Of a stretch of 64,000 nucleotides of DNA, positions 41,458-50,505 are shown one piece after another. A model generated the notes under the pieces. It was not told the origin of the DNA and did not search any database. It saw only the letters and a program-made list of their open reading frames with translations. Source of the DNA: Gp6-AA40 sp032156805 (GTDB lineage: Bacteria; Acidobacteriota; Vicinamibacteria; Vicinamibacterales; UBA2999); assembly GCA_032156805.1 (NCBI GenBank), contig JALDXQ010000010.1:4039-68038 (forward strand), read 5' to 3'. Each line of letters begins with the position of its first letter. Position 1 is the first letter of the stretch. The translations under genes and the position numbers were made by a program.

Positions 41458-44068
41458 CGCGGTCGCGATCACTCTCGCATTCTGGCTTGTCGCGCCAGGA
41501 GCGTCTCTCGATGCCCAGGTGCGTCCGATTTACGACTCGGGTGCAGCCGGGCTCTCCCATCTACTCGGACGACTGCAAACGACAGCCAGCGCGCTCCACA
41601 CCGGCGCCCATCCCGACGACGAGGACTCGGCATTTATCGCGCGGACGGCGCGCGGCGACCACGCGCGAGTCGCTTACCTCTCGCTGACCCGGGGCGAAGG
41701 GGGACAAAACATCATCGGCCCCGAACTCTTCGATGCGCTCGGCGTCATTCGCACCGAGGAGCTGCTCCAGGCCAGGCGTCTCGATGGCGGAGAACAGTTC
41801 TTCACGCGCGCCTTCGACTACGGCTTCTCCAAGACGCTGACCGAAGCGAAGTCGAAGTGGAGCGAGCGCGCGGTCCTCGGCGACATGGTTCGCGTGATCC
41901 GGCTGTTCCGCCCGCTCGTGATCTATTCGCGGTTTGCCGGCAACGAGACAGACGGCCACGGTCAACATCAATTTGCGGGTTACCTCACTCCGCTGGCGTT
42001 CGCCGCCGCCGCCGACCCGGCGCAGTACCCTGAGCAGATCGCCGCGGGCCTGCGGCCGTGGCAGGTGCGGAAGCTGTATCGACAGGGTCGTGCGCCGTCC
42101 GACACGGCCACCACGATGCCGGTGCAGACGGGGATCCTCGATGCCGTGATCGGCCGCTCGTACGCGGCTATTGCGGCCGAGGGGCGAAGCCAGCACAAGT
42201 CGCAGGAGATGGGTGGTATCGAGCCGTTCGGCCCGTCCGCGTCCGGGCTCGTTCGCGTGGAGACACGTGTGGCTGTCTCCACCACCGAGAGCTCGATTTT
42301 CGACGGTCTCGATACGAGCATTTCAGGGCTTGCGGTGCTGATGGGACTTCCGGCAGGAACGCTCGCCGACGAACTGAAGGCGGTTGATTCCGCCGCGCGC
42401 GACGCGTTACGCGACTTTCGGGCACTCGAGCCGGAGCGCATCGTGCCCGTTCTGACCACGGCGCTGCGCGCCACTCGTGCGGCACGGGCTGCGCTCCGAT
42501 CGGCACCGGGGTCACCCGATGCGCGCGCCGACGTCGACTTCGTCCTGGCGCGGAAGGAAGCGGATATCGCCGACGCGCTGGCACTCGCGGCCGGGATCGT
42601 CGTGGATCCGCTCGCCGACGAAGAGACTGTGGTACCGGGCGGCACAGTCGGTGTCAGTGTGCGCACTTTTCTCGAGCATCCCACCCTGACGCGCGCCACC
42701 AATACGACGCTCAACGCTGGCAGCGGGTGGCGCGTCGAGCCAGTCACCGCACCCGCACCGGAGGCGCGAGGCGGTGTCCGTCGCGAATCGCCCACCGGCG
42801 TGACGCGCTACAACGTCATCGTCCCGGCGACTGCTGCGTTGACGCAACCGTATTTCCTGGGAAAGCCACGTGAGGGCGATCTCTACGACTGGCCGGCGGA
42901 CGCCCCGGAAGGGATGCCGTTTCAGTCGCCGCTCGTCACGGCGACGGTGACCTTCGACATCGACGGGACGGAGTTCACGATTGCTCGCCCCGTGCTGTAT
43001 CGCTTCGCGGATCGCGTACGTGGCGAGCTGCGTCGCGATCTCAACGTCGTCCCGGAGCTGTCGGTGACGCTCGACTCACGACTGCTGATCGTGCCGACCT
43101 CTGGTGCGCCGAAGGCGCAACGCCTCGTCGTGACCGCCACGAGTTTCGTGAATCGATCAACGACGGGAGCGCTGCGACTCCGCCTGCCAGCGGGGTGGAC
43201 GTCAACACCGGCATCGGCGCCCTTCTCGATCGCCTCGGCGGGCGAATCCGTGACCGCCACGTTCGATGTGACGCCTCCCGCGCGACGGACAGCAGGAGCC
43301 GTCACTCTCCAGGCCGAGGCCGAGGTCGGCAGCCGCGTGTTTACGGCAAGCGTGGAGACCATTGCCTATCCGCACATCCAGAGCCATCGTCTGTACTCGC
43401 CGGCGGCCGCGCGCGCCGAGGTCATTGACCTCTCCGTGGCGCCCGTTCGCGTCGGCTACATCATGGGAAGCGGCGACGACGTCCCTGATGCGCTTCGGCG
43501 AATGGGCGTTGCCGTCACGCTGATCGACGACGAGATGCTGTCAACAGGTGACCTCACGCAGTTCGACACGATTGTCGTCGGCATCCGCGCGTCGGAGGCA
43601 CGGCCGGGTTTCGCGGCCAATCAGATGCGACTGCGCGCTTACATGGAGCGCGGCGGCACACTCATCGTGCAGTACCAGCAGACTGACTACGTCGAGAGAG
43701 GCCTTCCACCCTATCCCGTAAAGTCACAAGGCAACTCACGCGTCACGGACGAGACAGCGGCGGTGCGGATCCTGGCGCCCACGCATCCGGTCTTCACGTT
43801 TCCCAATCGCATCACCCCAACGGATTTCACTGGCTGGGTCCAGGAGCGCAATCTCTATTCGTTCGGCTCTTTCGACGAGCGGTTCGTTCCACTGCTCGAG
43901 TCCGCCGATCCGGGAGAGCCGCCGCAGCGTGGCGGCGAGGTGATCGCGGATGTCGGCAAGGGGCGCTACGTCTACACGTCGTATTCGTGGTTCCGCCAGC
44001 TTCGTGCCGGTGTGCCGGGTGCGTATCGACAGTTCGCGAACCTGATCAGCCTTCCCAAGGCGCCGTAG
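41381..44068 (+). CDS. Exported PIG-L/LmbE-type deacetylase with glutamine-amidotransferase-like C-terminus
   Basis: Protein of 895 residues if it starts at ATG 41381; GTG 41396 and ATG 41336 are alternatives. A hydrophobic export signal (AVAITLAFWLVAPGASLDAQ) is followed by the PIG-L domain with the zinc motif GAHPDDED and SLTRGEGGQN. The central 600 residues include beta-sandwich stretches (PTSGAPKAQRLVVTATSFVN). The last 220 residues form a Rossmann-like module (VGYIMGSGDDVPDALRRMG, FDTIVVGIRASEA, YMERGGTLIVQYQ). This architecture is common in acidobacteria and planctomycetes; the substrate is probably an N-acetylated sugar. The start region is formed by the inverted repeat at 41358-41457. 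Confidence 0.85.
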   Translation: MQNNGVNRRAQGGSSFLHSAFSILHCAVAITLAFWLVAPGASLDAQVRPIYDSGAAGLSHLLGRLQTTASALHTGAHPDDEDSAFIARTARGDHARVAYLSLTRGEGGQNIIGPELFDALGVIRTEELLQARRLDGGEQFFTRAFDYGFSKTLTEAKSKWSERAVLGDMVRVIRLFRPLVIYSRFAGNETDGHGQHQFAGYLTPLAFAAAADPAQYPEQIAAGLRPWQVRKLYRQGRAPSDTATTMPVQTGILDAVIGRSYAAIAAEGRSQHKSQEMGGIEPFGPSASGLVRVETRVAVSTTESSIFDGLDTSISGLAVLMGLPAGTLADELKAVDSAARDALRDFRALEPERIVPVLTTALRATRAARAALRSAPGSPDARADVDFVLARKEADIADALALAAGIVVDPLADEETVVPGGTVGVSVRTFLEHPTLTRATNTTLNAGSGWRVEPVTAPAPEARGGVRRESPTGVTRYNVIVPATAALTQPYFLGKPREGDLYDWPADAPEGMPFQSPLVTATVTFDIDGTEFTIARPVLYRFADRVRGELRRDLNVVPELSVTLDSRLLIVPTSGAPKAQRLVVTATSFVNRSTTGALRLRLPAGWTSTPASAPFSIASAGESVTATFDVTPPARRTAGAVTLQAEAEVGSRVFTASVETIAYPHIQSHRLYSPAAARAEVIDLSVAPVRVGYIMGSGDDVPDALRRMGVAVTLIDDEMLSTGDLTQFDTIVVGIRASEARPGFAANQMRLRAYMERGGTLIVQYQQTDYVERGLPPYPVKSQGNSRVTDETAAVRILAPTHPVFTFPNRITPTDFTGWVQERNLYSFGSFDERFVPLLESADPGEPPQRGGEVIADVGKGRYVYTSYSWFRQLRAGVPGAYRQFANLISLPKAP

Positions 44069-44084
44069 CGTCCTGGCCTGTGGG

Positions 44085-45002
44085 TCAGACGACGTGCCGC
44101 TGCACTCGTCGCGCCCTGCGGACAAGCCGCCGGAAGATGAACGGCGACAACAGTTCGCTCAGAAATGCGCGCGGAATGGGATCGCGATCGACGCCAACCG
44201 CCTTTGGTTCCGTGGACGCGGGATCGATGTGGGTACCGAAGATCATGTCCCAGATCGGCAGCACCACCGAGAAGTTCGAGTTCCCTTCCTTCATGTCGAG
44301 CGAGTGATGGATGCGGTGGTAGGCCGGCGTCACGAACACGCGTTGCACGAAGACCGGAATCCGGAACGCGACGTTCGCGTGCGACAGGACACCGGTGGCA
44401 CCGAGCGCCGCGACCTGCCACAGGATGAGTTCCGGCGACGCACCCAGCACGACGAGCGGAAACCACGCCACCAAGCCGCGCGCGAGGAAATAGACGGTGT
44501 GATGACGGCCGGCCTTGAGCGTGCTCAAGCGAACCGGCGAATGATGAATCGCGTGCAGCGACCAGAGCCACGGCACGCTATGTGTCAGGCGATGGGTCCA
44601 GTACTCCAGCAGATCTCCCAGCACGATCACCATCAGGACCTGCACGACGAATGGACTCTCATCCGGCCACAGACCGAGGCCGTCAGCAAGGGCAGTCCTG
44701 GTCATCAGCGCTGTCGTGCCGGCAAGGAACACGAGTTGTGCCGCAATGGCACCAATGTTCGTGTACAACACGAAGTGACCGATGTCGCGCCAGATGTCAC
44801 GGTCGCCCCGGATGGACCAGTCACGGCGGTACGGGAAGACCTCTTCCAATCCCACCAGCGCCACGATGAGGACCAGCGTCGTCGGCCCCAGCCAGTTCCG
44901 CAGCGATGCCGGATCGGACCACGCGATCGCGATCATGGCGACGAGGTAGGCGACGAAAAACAGGGGCCACAGCAACCAGGGGATCAGGTGACGGACGCGC
45001 AT
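44085..45002 (-). CDS. Sterol-desaturase/fatty-acid-hydroxylase family membrane protein
   Basis: Protein of 305 residues from the ATG at 45002 (45011 is possible). Four to five membrane helices carry the di-iron histidine clusters HRLTH, HAIHH and, later, HRIHH, with the family string LLEYWTHRLTHSVPWLW. Such proteins hydroxylate or desaturate membrane lipids using O2. No cluster partner is obvious. It is convergent with the PIG-L gene (stops 16 bases apart). Confidence 0.9.
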   Translation of the reverse strand: MRVRHLIPWLLWPLFFVAYLVAMIAIAWSDPASLRNWLGPTTLVLIVALVGLEEVFPYRRDWSIRGDRDIWRDIGHFVLYTNIGAIAAQLVFLAGTTALMTRTALADGLGLWPDESPFVVQVLMVIVLGDLLEYWTHRLTHSVPWLWSLHAIHHSPVRLSTLKAGRHHTVYFLARGLVAWFPLVVLGASPELILWQVAALGATGVLSHANVAFRIPVFVQRVFVTPAYHRIHHSLDMKEGNSNFSVVLPIWDMIFGTHIDPASTEPKAVGVDRDPIPRAFLSELLSPFIFRRLVRRARRVQRHVV

Positions 45003-45208
45003 GCCGCGCATTCTACACAGGTCTGCTCCACGGCCTGCAGTGAACGTCGAGCGACAGACGGAAGCGTATTCGTGTCGCGGAGTCCTGAACCGTTGGATAT
45101 GATTCGGATCGGCGACCAGGAACGCCTCCCTCGAGCGTGGTCGCCGCGAGCGCCGCCACGAGCCGGCATGCCCGCCCTGAACATAACGAAAGAAAGGAAG
45201 AGTGACGA

Positions 45209-45634
45209 ATGAGACCGACCGGACTGATGAACATCGTCGTCGTGGCACTGACGCTCGCCACATGTGCGAGCGCCGAGGCACAAGTGAGTCTCCGGCCCGG
45301 GCTCTACGAACGGACTCTCGAAACCGAGGTTTCAGGCGCCACCGGGAAGGACAAGGACACCCTGTGCATCTCGCCCGGTGACGCGAAAGACATGGTGAAG
45401 ACAATCGCCGCGGCGGGCGTGGAAACGAACTGCAAGGTGAGCAACGTCAAAACAGCAACCGCCGGCAAGCTGACGTTCACGCTGACCTGCAAGGATGACG
45501 ACGGCGTTTCGACCTACACCAACGACGTCAGTTACGGGCCCGACTGGTATACCAACGTCTCCAAGGGGAAGACCGCAAAGGGATCAATCTCGTCGAAAGT
45601 CGACGCCAAGCGGGTTGGAGAGTGCCCGAAGTAG
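45209..45634 (+). CDS. Exported DUF3617-like protein
   Basis: Protein of 141 residues with a signal peptide ending ASAEAQ (about residue 25). The mature part starts VSLRPGLYERTLETEVSG, and three Cys (TLCIS, NCKV, LTCKD) plus the final GECPK follow the DUF3617 pattern. A likely SD AGGAAGAG lies upstream, and a TATGAT hexamer at 45098-45103 may be the -10. Function unknown. It ends convergent with msrQ. Confidence 0.82.
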   Translation: MRPTGLMNIVVVALTLATCASAEAQVSLRPGLYERTLETEVSGATGKDKDTLCISPGDAKDMVKTIAAAGVETNCKVSNVKTATAGKLTFTLTCKDDDGVSTYTNDVSYGPDWYTNVSKGKTAKGSISSKVDAKRVGECPK

Positions 45635-45639
45635 CGGCG

Positions 45640-46257
45640 TCAGGAGCGAAAGGACAATCGATCCCGGTTCGCCCACCACACCCGAAACAGCAGCAACGAT
45701 CCGATGGCCACCGCCCAGCGACGCGGCTCGGTGATGTCAGCTTTCACGAGCCACCAGAAATGGACGACGGCGAGGATTCCCGCGACGTAGACGAGACGAT
45801 GCAGGCTCTGCCAGCGCCGCCCCATCTTGCGGATCGCAAAGCGATTCGAAGTGAGCGCTAACAGGAACAGGATGACGAACGTCGCCATGCCCACCGTGAT
45901 GAACGGCCGCTTGCCGATATCCACGATCATCGACGGGACGTCGAAGTAGTTGACGAACACGATCCACGTCAGCATGTGCAGCGTCGCGTAGAAGAACGCG
46001 AACAGCCCGAGCATGCGCCGAAGCTTGACGAGCTCATTCCACCCCGTGATGCGGCGAAGCGGTGTTATGGCCAGGGAGACGGTGAGGAAGGTGATCGTCC
46101 AGGTTCCGGTTTGATCCGTGAGGTAGTCGCCCGGATTGGCGGTGAGAGCGTTGATGTCGCCGAGGACGAGTGCCGCGTAGAGGCCCCGGGCAAGCGCCGC
46201 GGCGGGGATGAGCGCCGCGGCGAAGCAGAGAGCTTTGACGACCGAAATCGGCTTCAG
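45640..46257 (-). CDS. msrQ: MsrQ, haem-binding membrane partner of MsrP (probable CTG start)
   Basis: About 205 residues and six membrane helices (KALCFAAALIPAAALARG, GLFAFFYATLHMLTWIVF, FVILFLLALTSN), with haem-ligand candidates in YATLHMLTW, LHRLVYVAG and VVHFWW; the GRRWQSLHRLVY block is diagnostic. It passes electrons across the inner membrane to MsrP. No ATG, GTG or TTG occurs in frame near the expected N-terminus. The CTG at 46257 overlaps the msrP stop (CTGA) and matches the family N-terminus LKPISVVKAL. The ATG at 46449 lies inside msrP and would add unrelated sequence. Confidence 0.85.
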   Translation of the reverse strand: MKPISVVKALCFAAALIPAAALARGLYAALVLGDINALTANPGDYLTDQTGTWTITFLTVSLAITPLRRITGWNELVKLRRMLGLFAFFYATLHMLTWIVFVNYFDVPSMIVDIGKRPFITVGMATFVILFLLALTSNRFAIRKMGRRWQSLHRLVYVAGILAVVHFWWLVKADITEPRRWAVAIGSLLLFRVWWANRDRLSFRS

Positions 46258-47213
46258 TAGTTTTTGCGCAGGTCCATGTCCTTGTACAGGTACGCGACCT
46301 GCTCGGTGTAACCGTTGAACATCTCCGTCTTGCGATTTGGAACGAAGCTCGGCAGCCGCTTCTCCCGCGCCTGGCTCCAGCGTGGATGATCGACGTTCGG
46401 GTTGACGTTCGCGTAGAAGCCGTATTCCTGCGGCGCCATTTTCTGCCACGTGTTCCTCGGCTGGTTCTCAACGAATCGGATTCGGTTGATGGACTTGATC
46501 CCCTTGAAGCCGTACTTCCACGGTACGACGAGCCGGATGGGCGCGCCGTTCTGCGCTGGGAGCACTTCTCCATAGATCCCTACGGCCAGAATCGTCAAAG
46601 GGTTTTGTGCCTCGTCGAGACGCAGCCCTTCGATGTACGGCCACTCCAGCACGTCGGTCCGCTGCATCGGGAACTTGCCGACGTCATGCAGCGTCGTCAT
46701 CTCCACGAACCTGGCCTTCGCCGTCGGCTCGACACGCTTGAGCACGTCGGCCATCGGGATGCCAACCCACGGGATCACGAACGACCACGCCTCGACGCAG
46801 CGCATGCGATAAATGCGCTCTTCGAGCGCGTACGGCTTGATGAAATCGTCGATGTCGTAGTCGCCTGGCTTGTTCACGAGGCCGTCGATCTTGATCTTCC
46901 AGGGCCGCGCCTTGAAGTTCTTCGAGTTGTTCTTCGGGCCGTCGCCGGCGCCGGGCGCAAACTCGTAGAAATTGTTGTAGCTCGTCACATGTTCGTACAG
47001 GCTCGGAGCTTCGGTCGTGCTGAGCGGGCTCTTCTTGACGTTCGGAAGTTTCGGCAGGCCGCCCCCCTGCGCCGCCGCCTCATCGGCGAGCGAGGGAAAA
47101 CCCGCCGCCACGAGCGCGGCGGCCGACGCCTGAATGAACTCCCGGCGACGCAAGTACACGCTCTTCGGTGTGATCTCTGACGAACGGATGTCGGGCGCCT
47201 TCTTGATCAGCAT
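46254..47213 (-). CDS. msrP: MsrP, periplasmic protein-methionine-sulfoxide reductase catalytic subunit
   Basis: Protein of 319 residues with a Tat leader (RRREFIQ, residues 22-28). YedY-type molybdopterin fold: YRMRCVEAWS gives Mo-ligand Cys139, GAPIRLVVPWKYGFKGIKS is the family's cofactor-binding strand, and QPRNTWQK is diagnostic. It repairs oxidised methionines in envelope proteins with electrons from MsrQ. It is the first gene of an msrPQ operon with a TATAAT 6 bases before the start codon. Confidence 0.95.
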   Translation of the reverse strand: MLIKKAPDIRSSEITPKSVYLRRREFIQASAAALVAAGFPSLADEAAAQGGGLPKLPNVKKSPLSTTEAPSLYEHVTSYNNFYEFAPGAGDGPKNNSKNFKARPWKIKIDGLVNKPGDYDIDDFIKPYALEERIYRMRCVEAWSFVIPWVGIPMADVLKRVEPTAKARFVEMTTLHDVGKFPMQRTDVLEWPYIEGLRLDEAQNPLTILAVGIYGEVLPAQNGAPIRLVVPWKYGFKGIKSINRIRFVENQPRNTWQKMAPQEYGFYANVNPNVDHPRWSQAREKRLPSFVPNRKTEMFNGYTEQVAYLYKDMDLRKNY

Positions 47214-47219
47214 AGGGCG

Positions 47220-47250
47220 ATTATAGGACCGTTCGCGCGGCTCACTTCAA
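47220..47250 (-). promoter_or_regulatory. msrP promoter, probably producing a leaderless mRNA
   Basis: On the minus strand TATAAT (47225-47220) is preceded by TTGAAG at a 19-base spacing and followed by CGCCCTATG, with the ATG only 6 bases after the hexamer. Transcription would start at or within one or two bases of the start codon. The rest of the 207-bp gap up to 47420 shows no gene. Confidence 0.6.
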
Positions 47251-47420
47251 ACAGAACGTCAAGGGAACACTCCTCGTTGTTTAGATGCCGCCCCGCCCCC
47301 CTTGGTCTCGTGCCCGCCGAGGCAGGTCGCCACGGGCATGGCGCCCGGCCAGGTCATCTCGCGAATTTTGTGTGATTTACGCGTGGAAACCCGTATCGCC
47401 GAGGCGGTGGGATCCACCCT

Positions 47421-48953
47421 CTACCTGACCTGTCGCCAGTCCTCGGTTCTGGACAGGGCACGCGCGAAGCACTGAACGGCGCGCGCCTCGGCCTCACGCT
47501 GGGCAACAGCCGAGAGGGCGAGCGTCAGTTCAGCATCGGCTGGACAGTCGGTGTCCCTGGACGGCGGGGCCGGCCGGCTGGCGCTCGCAAAATAGCGTGC
47601 GCCTCCGACACGAACCCACGCCGGTCGAGCGCCAAGCGTCGTCGACATCAGTAGTTCCGCCATCGCCGTACGCACGGTGCGTTCGATGCCTTCGCGCTGG
47701 GCGAGCAGCGCCGCCGGTGCCAGATCGATCGTCGTCCCCGTCACGGCGGAACTGATCCACCAGGGACGACGAACTTCCAGCCGGAACTGGTCGAGTGACG
47801 CATGCAGTTCCACGGTCACCGACGGGGCGGTGACTCCCAGCGCCTGGGACAGCGAATCGCGGGCGGCGATCGTCAACCGCTCCAGATCCCGCGCGCTCAC
47901 CCGCGAATCACGAGGCACCGAGACGGCAACACCAGACTTGTTCGCGGCTTCGACAGGCGCGGTGGCCGTCGCGCGCGGCGCAAGCGGCGCACCAGCGAGA
48001 TCCGTCAACTGGAGATTCGGGTAGTACTGCGCGAGGATCGCCTCGACCGTTTCCCCTCGTCGCGCGCGACGACCGGCGCCGATGACGCACATTCCCACAC
48101 CGTGTCCATACCCGCGGCCAGTGAAGCGGACAATGTTTCCGTTCCGGGACAGGCTGAAGGCCGTGCTGCGAATCCGCGTCGTGCCAAGCGCATCGCGAAA
48201 GGCCGGCCCGGATATCTCGTTCGGTCGCAGGCCCGGCACGCGAAGACGCTCGACGCGACCCGAGGCGTTGTACCCGTCGATTGAGATGTCGCGCAGCGAG
48301 CCGCCACCAAACCCTGCGCGTGCGAGCGCCTGACGAAGTTCATCGAGGGTCTGGTCCAACTGCCACGGCACATCCTCCGCGTGCACGTCATCGTCACGAA
48401 CAACCTGCATGTACGGGAACGTCGCCCCGAACCAGACCTGAGCCGCACCCTCGGATCGACCGCCGCAGGAGGCGGAGTAAAACACTTCGGCGGGCGCGCC
48501 GTCGATCGTCAGGACGCGGCCAGCCGTGGCCAGCGCTGCACGCCGCGAACTGTCGTTCGATGGGCGAAGAACCTGGCAATGGACCGTGTCACACAGATCG
48601 AATCCTTCGCGCCGATGACGTCCCATCTGCACACGCGTGTAGGTCCGGATCGCGACAGCGAGCGCCTGGCGAGCGGCATCCGCCGCATTGGGCTCCCCTT
48701 CACCGGCAAGAACGCGCGCGACGTAGACCTCGAGCGGGATGCGGTTCACGCGACGCTCACCGGGCGAGCCAATGACGACGGTGCGTCCACCACTGGCAGC
48801 TTCCAGTTGTGCGTCAGTGATCTCGGTTTGCGCGGCGGCCACGGGCGGGTCCGCCGCCTGGAACATGACGAGCGCGCCTGCAAACACGAGGAGGAGCGCG
48901 ACGGCCCCGAGGGTTGAAGGTAGTGAGGAGATGGTGGAACCTCGTGTTGCCAA
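47421..48953 (-). CDS. SpoIID/LytB-domain exported protein
   Basis: Protein of 510 residues with an N-terminal hydrophobic segment (TLGAVALLLVFAGALVMFQ). The SpoIID domain (about 65-330) is marked by RIPLEVYVARVLAGEGEP, ALAVAIRTYTRVQM, VFYSASCGG and GRGYGHGVGMCVIGA. In sporulating bacteria SpoIID is a peptidoglycan lytic transglycosylase; in non-sporulators related proteins modify peptidoglycan or activate amidases. A variable 170-residue tail follows. It ends 207 bp before the msrP promoter. Confidence 0.88.
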   Translation of the reverse strand: MATRGSTISSLPSTLGAVALLLVFAGALVMFQAADPPVAAAQTEITDAQLEAASGGRTVVIGSPGERRVNRIPLEVYVARVLAGEGEPNAADAARQALAVAIRTYTRVQMGRHRREGFDLCDTVHCQVLRPSNDSSRRAALATAGRVLTIDGAPAEVFYSASCGGRSEGAAQVWFGATFPYMQVVRDDDVHAEDVPWQLDQTLDELRQALARAGFGGGSLRDISIDGYNASGRVERLRVPGLRPNEISGPAFRDALGTTRIRSTAFSLSRNGNIVRFTGRGYGHGVGMCVIGAGRRARRGETVEAILAQYYPNLQLTDLAGAPLAPRATATAPVEAANKSGVAVSVPRDSRVSARDLERLTIAARDSLSQALGVTAPSVTVELHASLDQFRLEVRRPWWISSAVTGTTIDLAPAALLAQREGIERTVRTAMAELLMSTTLGARPAWVRVGGARYFASASRPAPPSRDTDCPADAELTLALSAVAQREAEARAVQCFARALSRTEDWRQVR

Positions 48954-48959
48954 TGGGGT

Positions 48960-49382
48960 CTACAGCTTTCGTTGACACCCAGGGCGACAGTTGCACTGGA
49001 TTACCTGCTCACCATCGGTGTAGTAGTCGTAGGTGAGTTCCTCACCCGGCGTGATGTTGCGGCCCGCACGAATCCAGATGTCCCTCCCGATGATCTGGCT
49101 GTAGCAATTCGGCTTGCAGGCGTGGTTGATGAAGCGCGCCACGTTGCCGCCAACAGCCGCATCGCGGACCCAGCGGCGGTTGACCGTAAAGCACCAAATC
49201 TCGCCGCGCTCGAGGTACTTGGTCTCGCGCTTGAAGCTCTCTTTGTGATCGATCAGCTCGCCGTTGTAGGTGACGATCCGCGTGTTCTTGTTGATGGGCT
49301 CGAGGGCAAAGACGCCCCACCCGTGGAGCGGTGACTTTCGCCGCGCGATGCGCGGCAGCTTCTGGTTGAGAACCATGTTCAT
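48960..49382 (-). CDS. Bacterial SET-domain protein lysine methyltransferase
   Basis: Protein of 140 residues consisting of a SET domain only: SPLHGWGVFALEPI, RFINHACKPNCYS (the NHxCxPN knot), GEELTYDYYTDGE and a post-SET Cys cluster CNCRPGC near the C-terminus. All elements for SAM and lysine binding are present. The ATG at 49382 lies only 26 bases from the divergent radical SAM start. The substrate is unknown; ribosomal or DNA-binding proteins are candidates. Confidence 0.9.
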   Translation of the reverse strand: MNMVLNQKLPRIARRKSPLHGWGVFALEPINKNTRIVTYNGELIDHKESFKRETKYLERGEIWCFTVNRRWVRDAAVGGNVARFINHACKPNCYSQIIGRDIWIRAGRNITPGEELTYDYYTDGEQVIQCNCRPGCQRKL

Positions 49383-49408
49383 GAAGAATAGACCATAATA
49401 GTCGCCAC
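49383..49408. promoter_or_regulatory. 26-bp divergent promoter with overlapping -10 elements
   Basis: CATAAT on plus (49394-49399) lies 9 bases before the radical SAM ATG; TATTAT on minus (49100-side complement of 49395-49400) lies 12 bases before the SET ATG. Both hexamers share the same bases, so both mRNAs would be nearly leaderless and mutually exclusive. Confidence 0.5.
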
Positions 49409-50449
49409 ATGAGCGCTACCGCTGTCGGAGTCCAGGAAGTCGTACAGGCCTGGGGTCGTATCCTTTCCGGCTATCGTCCCAATCTGTCGATCGAGATCAC
49501 CAAAGAATGTCCGCTGCGATGCCCGGGCTGCTACGCCTACGGCGATGAGCACCTTGGCGGCAACGTGACGTTGCGCAGCCTCTCAGACTACAAGGGCGAT
49601 GAGCTCGTCACACGGTTCATGGCATTGATCGATCGGTACCGACCGCTGCACGTCTCCATCGTCGGAGGCGAGCCGCTCGTCAGGTATCGGGAGCTCAACA
49701 CCATCCTGCCGCAGCTCGCAGAACGTGGCGTGCACACACAGCTCGTGACGAGCGCCGTGCGCCCGATTCCCGCGGAGTGGCGAGGCCTGAACCGATTGCA
49801 GGTCGTCGTATCCATCGACGGGCTGCAACCGGAACACGATGTTCGTCGCACGCCCGCGACCTACGATCGAATTCTCAAGCATATCGAAGGGCATCAGATC
49901 ACCGTCCACTGCACCGTGACGCGGCAGCAGGTCCGGCGCGACGGATACCTGAAGGAATTCCTGGATTATTGGCAGGCCAACGCCAACACGCGTTTGATCT
50001 GGATCAGCTTGTACACGCCGCAGATCGGCGAGCTCTCCACCGAGCGCCTGACCAAGGGCGACCGCGAGCGCGTGATCGCGGACCTCTCGCGGATGCGGAA
50101 GAACTACTCGAAGCTGCAGATGCTGGACGGCATGCTCAAGGTCTACGCGCAGCCGCCCGATTCACCGGAGAACTGCATCTTCGCGCAGACGACCGAGTGC
50201 TTCTCGTCCGATCTCGAGCGGAAGATCACGCCATGTCAGTTCGGTGGCAAACCTGATTGCCAGAACTGCGGATGCATCGCCTCCGCCGGACTCGAAGCGA
50301 TCGGCCGCCATCGTTTGAAGGGCGGCATCCCGGTCGGCAAGATCTTCTACGCGTCTCTCGCCGTCGGCCGCACGGTCGCCCGAATGCGACGCCCCATCAC
50401 GGCGCCGCCGGGAGGCGCGGTGCCTCCGCAGGCAGAACAAGCACAGTAG
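49409..50449 (+). CDS. Radical SAM protein with C-terminal cysteine cluster
   Basis: Protein of 346 residues. The [4Fe-4S] motif ECPLRCPGCYAY is at Cys34, Cys38 and Cys41, followed by VSIVGGEPLVRY (GGE motif) and VVVSIDGLQPEHD. A second cluster (ITPCQFGGKPDCQNCGCIA) near residues 275-290 may bind another iron-sulfur cluster, reminiscent of the C-terminal region of HpnH-like enzymes. No peptide substrate gene is adjacent. Its product is unknown. It is divergent from the SET gene. Confidence 0.88.
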   Translation: MSATAVGVQEVVQAWGRILSGYRPNLSIEITKECPLRCPGCYAYGDEHLGGNVTLRSLSDYKGDELVTRFMALIDRYRPLHVSIVGGEPLVRYRELNTILPQLAERGVHTQLVTSAVRPIPAEWRGLNRLQVVVSIDGLQPEHDVRRTPATYDRILKHIEGHQITVHCTVTRQQVRRDGYLKEFLDYWQANANTRLIWISLYTPQIGELSTERLTKGDRERVIADLSRMRKNYSKLQMLDGMLKVYAQPPDSPENCIFAQTTECFSSDLERKITPCQFGGKPDCQNCGCIASAGLEAIGRHRLKGGIPVGKIFYASLAVGRTVARMRRPITAPPGGAVPPQAEQAQ

Positions 50450-50472
50450 AACCTGCCAGTTCACGGTTCAGA

Positions 50473-50505
50473 GTTCAGGGTTCAGGGTAACCCTGAACCC
50501 TGAAC
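50473..50505. repeat. Perfect 16-bp inverted repeat of GTTCAGGG units
   Basis: GTTCAGGGTTCAGGGT (50473-50488), one A, then its exact complement (50490-50505). It lies 23 bases after the radical SAM stop, without a T-run. The 7-mer TTCAGGG is repeated in each arm. The remaining gap to 50686 contains no gene. Confidence 0.7.

Noticed and set aside
46258..46449. ATG at 46449 as the msrQ start
   Set aside because: It lies inside msrP in another frame and adds an Arg-rich segment unrelated to MsrQ; the homologous N-terminus begins at LKPISVVKAL.
50473..50505. Rho-independent terminator after the radical SAM gene
   Set aside because: Perfect stem but no U-tract and a tandem-repeat structure; better called a repeat.
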